NCBI RefSeq assembly: GCF_041381155.1
Contig: NC_091134.1
Span: forward strand, 40,135,338-40,199,337
DNA: 64,000 bases
Origin: Argopecten irradians
Taxonomy: Eukaryota > Mollusca > Bivalvia > Pectinida > Pectinidae
Direction: 5' to 3'
In this document: positions 58,325 through 64,000 of the stretch, piece after piece
How positions within the stretch are numbered: position 1 is the stretch's first letter
Layout: every line of letters starts with the position of its first letter
Notes under the pieces: model-generated
What the model saw: the letters and a program-made list of their open reading frames with translations, nothing else
Told to the model about the DNA's origin: nothing
The model's database searches: none
Translations under genes and position numbers: made by a program

Positions 58325-58479
58325 CCATAAAGGGTTTTTGAGGAAGGGAGACCACTCTATGTTACTCTCGTCGAGTACGAGATGAGGTACGGTAGGGAGA
58401 CGGGATTCTCAAATCTTATGTTTGTTGGGGCTACAAAGATGGGTGTAGGTAGCGTATTTGCATACTAAAGTTATGGTAA
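58325..58479 (-). repeat. DIRS right inverted terminal repeat
   Basis: Reverse complement of 51774-51924 (aggaagggagaccactctat ... catactaaagttatggtaa). Confidence 0.9.
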
Positions 58480-59082
58480 GTATTACATCATGAAAATTGG
58501 TTTTACATTGAAAAACCTCAAGTTTGTTATATGACATTTTCAAATAGCAATGGAATGGATTTTCTATATCATGACTTTGCATTCTTCAGAATCACAGATA
58601 TCCTGTACATCTAAATTGTCACGGCGTTCAGATTACAAACATTACACAGATACCCAAGGTGAACTAACATTGGAAATGCAACATTTCTAACACTGTAAGG
58701 GTAAGGCAAAAGAACATAGATTGTACATTAAGATATCACCAAGCTATTTTGTTCATTCAGCTGTTGATATGTGTCTTGCCAATCGTCAGTGTTGGTGTAT
58801 TTCTGTTTCGTGAAAAATGGTACATAATTTGAAATATCGAGTCATGTAGGAAGCTAAACTTTTAAATTTATGAAAACAATTTATAAAACTTGCTGAAAGT
58901 TACATTTGTATGTTGATAATGATTTAAGACTAATTTCATTAACGCGGCTTCAATGTGTTGGTATATTAGTTTTGAAAGAGAAATAACTCCTCCATTCTTA
59001 TCGACTTAAAACAGAGTGGATATGTAAAACTCTATTTCTATATATAACGTCTACGTCTACGCTATTAGATCAGGGGTTGAGA

Positions 59083-59255
59083 TGGGGGAATGGCTAAAGT
59101 GTCACACATCTTACCAATGGCTCTCCGAAGGGCAGTTGTCATATATTAATCGTAAGTAGGTGACGTTTCTTCAGGTATTCCATCTTTCGTAAAATATCAC
59201 GTCAATAAATGATCATGGCAGTTAAGGGACGTAAAATAAACTAAATGCAACTACT
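59083..59255 (+). repeat. Decayed tRNA-derived SINE (duplicate of 6945-7125)
   Basis: Same SINE remnant in copy 2, with a further deletion inside (accaatggctctccgaagggc). Confidence 0.5.
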
Positions 59256-59270
59256 TTATCGAAACAACAA

Positions 59271-59647
59271 CTTAAAGATGCTCCACCGCCGACAGAGCAT
59301 AAATGATATTCATCCTTTGAACAGTAATTGGTGATTAATCGTGTATATATATATCTAAATAACACAAAAAAACAGTAAAAGATAATTTATTTTGCCGTTG
59401 GCGCATGCACAATCAGTTCTTCATTCCATATAGGATATAATGCCAACAAATTTTTTCGGGATGCAATTATTTATTTTTCACATTTTTAAATTAAAGTAAA
59501 ATAAGAAGCTCAAACTTTTCAATGGTGGTAATGGTGTAAAGTAAGTAGCTTTTGTAACTGAAGAAAAATACTAAATCGTCTGGTCCTGTTTTTGCTAGTG
59601 GAAAAATACCATTTCTCAGGCTGAGTCAGCGGTGGAGCATCTTTAAA
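59271..59647 (+). mobile_element. MITE, 'AAAGATGCTCC' family, copy C
   Basis: Ends ttaaagatgctccaccgccg / cggtggagcatctttaaa. Present through the segmental duplication (equivalent to 7149-7513); its terminal repeats are better preserved than in copy A, with a small extra ctgagtca near the right end. Confidence 0.75.
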
Positions 59648-60592
59648 TGATATGAACTTACCCTCACACAAAATATTGCAAGCCATTTATTAAATCGGAT
59701 CTTTATTAACATTCAATACCTCAAAATTTCTCATGGATGGAAGACAAAACTATTTCTACATTTGGGAAAGTAAAAAATATGATTTCTTTAAACCTCTCAA
59801 GGTCACCCATTTAAATTATGTAACGACATTCTATTTAGAACACGCATGAAAATATACACAAACTATTTAACATGTCCGCGCCATTGTCCATTGAACAATT
59901 GGTCGGTAATTGAGCAGAACCACAATGTTTGTAATACACCGTAATAATTTTAACGAGAACTCGACACTCGTAATCAATAATAAGTACATATATGTATTCA
60001 TGCCTGGTTCTATTTTTAATCCAATACAATGTATCGTCTCTTTCATGTCTTTATCAAAAACATATTAGTCTACTTTAAATTAATTACGAAGAATACATTT
60101 ATTTTAAAAGTCTGCCTCATATATACACAGTCGTTGAGTGGTTATAAAACAATGAGTAAAACTCATGCTTGGTTGTTGACACACGCCATGACCAATTTTT
60201 AAGTCAGGTATTTTACCAAAAGATCTTCGGCACCTTTAAAAGCTTCTACACATCAACAAGATAAAGTAAGTCTTACCGCGTTATGTTCTCAATGTTGTCA
60301 TACGCTTTACTTACACGACGCTTTTCCCAATGTTTAATGTATGGATATAATGAATGGCAAATACTCTCAATTTTAACCACGTCACAATTAGCCTCATTTT
60401 TTATTTCTCACAATAGTATTCAAAACATCATCAGATAATATCCCGTCAATACCTCATATGATCATCAAATCACTTGTGTATGATGCATCTTACTCTACAA
60501 ACGTGTGTAAGATGACAACTCTTAATAAAGGACACCTGTTTCACCTGTACATCATTAAATAGGTTATCAGTTTAGACATTTTAAAATGTATA

Positions 60593-61196
60593 CAGTATAA
60601 CTTGTCTACACCGAACCCTGTATAAACCGGAAACTTGTCTATACCGATTAATTTGTTTGGTCCCGGCAAATTTCTTAATAAACTATAGTACCCAAAACCT
60701 GCATAATCCGGAACCTGTCTACTCTGAAAACCGGAACTGTCTAGGTAATGTTACTATACCTTTCTTTGTAAAATTAACTTGGGCAAACCGGCAGCAATGT
60801 TTTCACAACATGGGACTGATCATGAGGCGCCTAAGGGGATTTACCTGTACCGGTATACTAAGGGCTAGATAGTGACAACTTTTCACTTTTCATTCGACGG
60901 TTTTGTTACATGTACATTGTATTTGTGAATACTTTTCACTGTCAATTCTAACAATAAAACATACACATAACTTCTGAGAGTTCATTTGAATGTAGCACAC
61001 CGAGAGAAATGGATCGTACATGTACACCTCAGAAACCAAGAAAACGTAGGATGGAATTCTGTGTTCTACCATGTACATATGTGAGAATAAATGTTTGTGC
61101 TGTAATAAAAAAAATCTTCTGATGATTTCCATGTGAACATTTTGTGATAAGGTTCTATCCTCTATAAACCGGACACATGTATAAACCGAACAATCG
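60593..61196. mobile_element. 604-bp TA-flanked insertion (possible pogo/Tigger-like remnant)
   Basis: Absent from copy 1 (atgta-tataccgtaccc near 8475). It begins cagtataacttgtctacacc and ends ataaaccgaacaatcg, flanked by TA. Motifs tataaaccgga recur near both ends. The termini are only weakly inverted, so the superfamily is uncertain. Confidence 0.45.
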
Positions 61197-61632
61197 TATA
61201 TCGTACCCAATTGGCGACTAATATTATGATGATAATGCAACTGAATAACATTACATACATTGAAAGATGTTCGAAACACTACCTTTTGTATATTTGTGTG
61301 TATTATGTATTGTTTACTGCGTATCTAAGATCATGCAGCGAACCTGGCTCATAAGAACACCAACTGTAGACATTGAAACCAACGGATGACCACGTTTATG
61401 ACACTTATTATTAATAGGAACAACTAAAATATATGTGTTAATCATTTGAGATCAGATATTCCAGTAATGCCAAAAATATATCTACCGTTGCATTTAACCT
61501 ATTTATATATTTCAATAGCTTCGGATGTTCCTATAGGTATACTGTATAATATCTTACTCTTGAAAAGACTTTGATTTCAGGTATTGGTTCTTGAATATTT
61601 TTGGGGAAAATGGATAACATAAAAATTGACCG

Positions 61633-61904
61633 GTAAGAATATTTATGTAAAGATTATTTCCTATGAAAAAATCCTATGTTCAAACATTATTAACTGTAAA
61701 ATATCCTCATTTCGTAGGATGAATTACAAAATTCAAAATGAATTAGATTAAATTTAGTGATCAAAGAGTTACTTATTCCAGTTCCCTTTTTATGATTGAA
61801 CTTATTTATTTGTATTTACAAGGTATTATTCAACTGCCTGCAGTAATTTGTTTTATTTCTTCTCTTTTCTAAAATGTGTTTATCTATAATTTACCTTTTT
61901 ACAG
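61633..61904 (+). other. Candidate 5'-UTR intron of the TPR-only gene (copy 2)
   Basis: Donor gaccg|gtaagaat and acceptor ctttttacag|gtac, both kept in copy 1 (8934-9324). The interior is about 120 bases shorter here. Confidence 0.5.
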
Positions 61905-61996
61905 GTACATAATTACCCAGCGCGACATGTAACACCCGAAGAAATGATTTCATTGCTGGTGATTATTCATATCGTTCGTACTTCGCTGACTGGAAT

Positions 61997-63055
61997 ATGG
62001 CCAGCCTTAATACCAATATGGAGTGTGAACAGGAAAAAAAGGATAGGAAAATTATCATCCGCAGGAGGAGGCGGATACTTTGGTTGAGGTTGCTAGGACT
62101 TTTTTCTCAAATGACATATGGTTTATGGTCTAGGTTATTTCCCAATGATGATGATATCAACTTTTCTAAGAATGAGCTTCAGTTCTTTAATGACAAAGCT
62201 AACCAATATAACACTTTGACGAAGGGAAATCGTTCGAAAAATGATCATGAATGTCTTGACCATTATTTTCAAGCACATTTTTGCATCTTACATGGAGATG
62301 TGGAAGCGGGAGAAAAGCATGTGCAGTACGGACGCAGAGCTGCAAACCTATCGAATAAACCTGATTTATTCTTTCTGCTATTTGCTTTAACAGAAGCACG
62401 AATACTTTTCATGAAAGATAATATTAACGAACTTCAAAATTTGTTAGAGGAATGTTTCCAGATGATAGATAGATTAGGAAGGTCATTTCCAACTTTTATC
62501 CTCGGCTGGTTTTTCTACAATAAAGCGAGGATACAAACTGATGCTAAAGACGCTATTTTGTATTATAAGTGCGCGATTGACAAGTTTAATAAAAGTGGAA
62601 CATTAGACAAGATATTTGGAATGGGTCATGCACTTTGCCAACTAAATATTACTATTCTTCGTTGCGGCGACAGAGCTCATACCATACACAGGACTGATCT
62701 ACCGGTACCTTCTGATATGGAAGAAGCTGAAGAAAACTTCAGGAGTTTAAAAAAAATGGCGATTCTCGGACACTGTATAGTCATCAGAATTCAATTTTTG
62801 ATAGCAAAGTCTGACCACAGATTTCGCACTGGTGAACTGGAGGATGCATTGAGATCAGCTGAGGAGGCTCATGACCTGGCGTTGAAATATAATTGTATGG
62901 AATATAAAGAAATGGCAGAGAAACGAATAGAAGTCTACGACCCTGGACATAGAGGTAATCACTATAACGACATGTCATATATACTTCGCATTGTAATAAA
63001 TGTAATTCAAGTGTCTATTCAAATGATCATGTATGTTTTGAATTCCATGACATGA
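61997..63055 (+). CDS. TPR-only family protein, 352 residues (intact copy)
   Basis: The ATG at 61997 is in frame with the whole family domain; the copy 1 equivalent has TTG. Residues 17-38 are a basic run (IIIRRRRR) then a hydrophobic stretch (ILWLRLLGLF), possibly membrane-seeking. The family start block FSKNELQFFNDKANQYNTL (56-74) follows, then helical pairs (HYFQAHFCILHGDVEAGEKH, FILGWFFYNKA 167-177, MGHALCQLNITILRCGDRAH 209-228). The end block is IAKSDHRFRTGELEDALRSA (269-288), with His where relatives have Tyr. The C-terminal tail YILRIVINVIQVSIQMIMYV is hydrophobic and not shared with 24125; it could be a tail anchor or a read-out past an older stop. AATAAA (about 62995) occurs inside this tail. 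Divergent partner of the broken CARD-TPR copy. Confidence 0.8.
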   Translation: MASLNTNMECEQEKKDRKIIIRRRRRILWLRLLGLFSQMTYGLWSRLFPNDDDINFSKNELQFFNDKANQYNTLTKGNRSKNDHECLDHYFQAHFCILHGDVEAGEKHVQYGRRAANLSNKPDLFFLLFALTEARILFMKDNINELQNLLEECFQMIDRLGRSFPTFILGWFFYNKARIQTDAKDAILYYKCAIDKFNKSGTLDKIFGMGHALCQLNITILRCGDRAHTIHRTDLPVPSDMEEAEENFRSLKKMAILGHCIVIRIQFLIAKSDHRFRTGELEDALRSAEEAHDLALKYNCMEYKEMAEKRIEVYDPGHRGNHYNDMSYILRIVINVIQVSIQMIMYVLNSMT

Positions 63056-64000
63056 AGATGCATTCGTATTTATTCGCCTGACATCCTTCTAACCTTTCGA
63101 TATTACTGTTATACCGTATATCCGAGAGAATTATATTTTTACGATTTCGCAGGACATTGCTATGATTGCGAAAATTTGAAAATCGTCAACATTTACAATA
63201 ATTTTTTAGATTTATCGCGTAAATACCAGCTATACGTTATGAAATATAACAAAATACAATAAGTTCAGTATTTTACATTACAGGAAACATGCACCTGAGA
63301 AATCAGCAAAAGATTGTCATCAAACATGCTGAAAAGGTACACACTGGTGATGTTTACCAAAATCAAACATGCTGAAAATGTACACACTGGTACACGTGAC
63401 GTTAATAACCAAATCACACAGCAACATTTTTCCGATCCAGGCGGATTATCAGTTATTTGCCTATACACAGTGAGAGGATATTTTCGGAGAACCAGATATT
63501 TCTTCTTGTTTTTTTTTCAGTTTGTGTATCCTTAGTGTCGATGTTCAATATCAAAATTTTAAAATATAATACTGATTGATATAACACCATAGATGTCTTA
63601 ACATCTCGTACAAAAATGAAAATGATAAAGACGGGCAAGATCATAATCACTGCGAAAAAGTATCTGATGTTTAATTAAAATCAATTTTGAATTGAAAAAA
63701 TGAATATACATGCATATAAATATATATTATTTACTCCCTATATACGTGCATGTTGCATGTAATTATGTGCTGAGGGCGTATATAGGCCCTGCCTGCTGCC
63801 CAATTCAAATTGTGATTTACTAAAATATCCGATGATGGCTACTTTACAATGGTACATCTTGGTTAATGCAGGAACATAGGAAATTGCTTACCAGACCATC
63901 GCGCTTTACTGCAGATCTGTGTGACGTATATAAAGTTAATGCGTGTTATGTCGTGTATATGTAAGGAATTTCTTGTGAATAAATAGTATTGATATCATTC
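63056..64000. other. Non-coding region downstream of the TPR-only gene
   Basis: Matches 10430-11050 and then about 13545-13641, apart from an unmatched stretch at about 63680-63895. A 17-base tandem (aatcaaacatgctgaaa-like units) lies at 63317-63380. No gene. Confidence 0.5.

Larger units (their letters stand above)
51756..58521 (+). mobile_element. DIRS-type tyrosine-recombinase retrotransposon, 6766 bp
   Basis: It carries gag-like, RT/RNase H and tyrosine recombinase (YR) coding regions between inverted terminal repeats, plus an internal complementary region. Copy 1 gives the empty site: gaaat|gttcgttat (about 6380), against gaaat|element|gtttgttat here, so insertion made no target duplication, as expected for YR elements. 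It is clearly GC-richer than the host DNA. Several frameshifts in RT and YR make this copy defective. It lies between the divergent CARD and TPR genes of copy 2 and inserted after the duplication, or was lost without trace in copy 1. Confidence 0.95.
58522..61632. other. Upstream region of TPR-only gene, copy 2
   Basis: Corresponds to about 6381-8933. No gene of its own. It contains the decayed SINE, MITE copy C and a 604-bp insertion, listed separately. ORFs 59835-60029, 60657-60872 and 60890-61279 have no recognisable domain. Confidence 0.6.
38690..64000. repeat. Segmental duplication, copy 2 (runs off the window)
   Basis: This is the same order and orientation as 977-13641. Matching blocks are 38690-42095, 49828-51755, 58522-60592, 61197-63660 and 63896-64000. 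The gaps are insertions of 7732 bp (42096-49827), 6766 bp (DIRS) and 604 bp (60593-61196). The last bases match copy 1 up to about 13641, so the right boundary lies beyond the window. Confidence 0.9.

Overview
The window is eukaryotic, AT-rich and repeat-dense. It is most likely from a bivalve mollusc, and several repeats look like ones I associate with scallops: a tRNA-derived SINE ending in a 'ctggctgttaataggacgt' tail, a second SINE-like family with the same tail, a DIRS retrotransposon, and a 'tgaccttgac' minisatellite. The species call is inference from memory, not from a search. There are no bacterial features.

The core is a small paralogous gene cluster. A 691-codon gene on the minus strand (2669-4744) encodes two N-terminal CARD death-fold domains, a basic linker and a C-terminal TPR-like helical domain. 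Three plus-strand loci (9438, 16646, 24125), and a fourth in the duplicated copy (61997), encode stand-alone proteins homologous to that C-terminal domain. They share signatures such as LGWLFY, a 'CGe...D...P' turn and (A/S)(K/S)SDYY.R(T/S). Each gene appears to have an untranslated 5' exon, one intron and a single coding exon.

A segment of at least 12.6 kb (977-13641) is duplicated about 37.7 kb downstream (38690 to the window end). Each copy holds a divergent pair: CARD-TPR on minus, TPR-only on plus. In copy 1 the CARD-TPR gene is intact and the TPR-only gene is broken. In copy 2 the TPR-only gene is intact, while the CARD-TPR gene is split by a 7.7 kb insertion that leaves a CARD-only ORF and also carries a frameshift. 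A complete-looking but frameshifted 6.77 kb DIRS element (51756-58521) sits between the two genes of copy 2.

Between the duplicated blocks lie the other two TPR-only genes (16-25 kb), a CR1/L2-like LINE fragment (30.7-31.6 kb), and an L1/Tx1-like LINE (35-38 kb) with a Mutator-type MITE (317 bp, 9-bp target duplication) nested in its 3' region. There are at least three further MITE families and several long palindromes.

The plausible undescribed system is the CARD-TPR / TPR-only family: a putative death-fold scaffold with CARD-less relatives that could be partners or regulators. Biological role is inferred; sequence homology among the members is seen directly.
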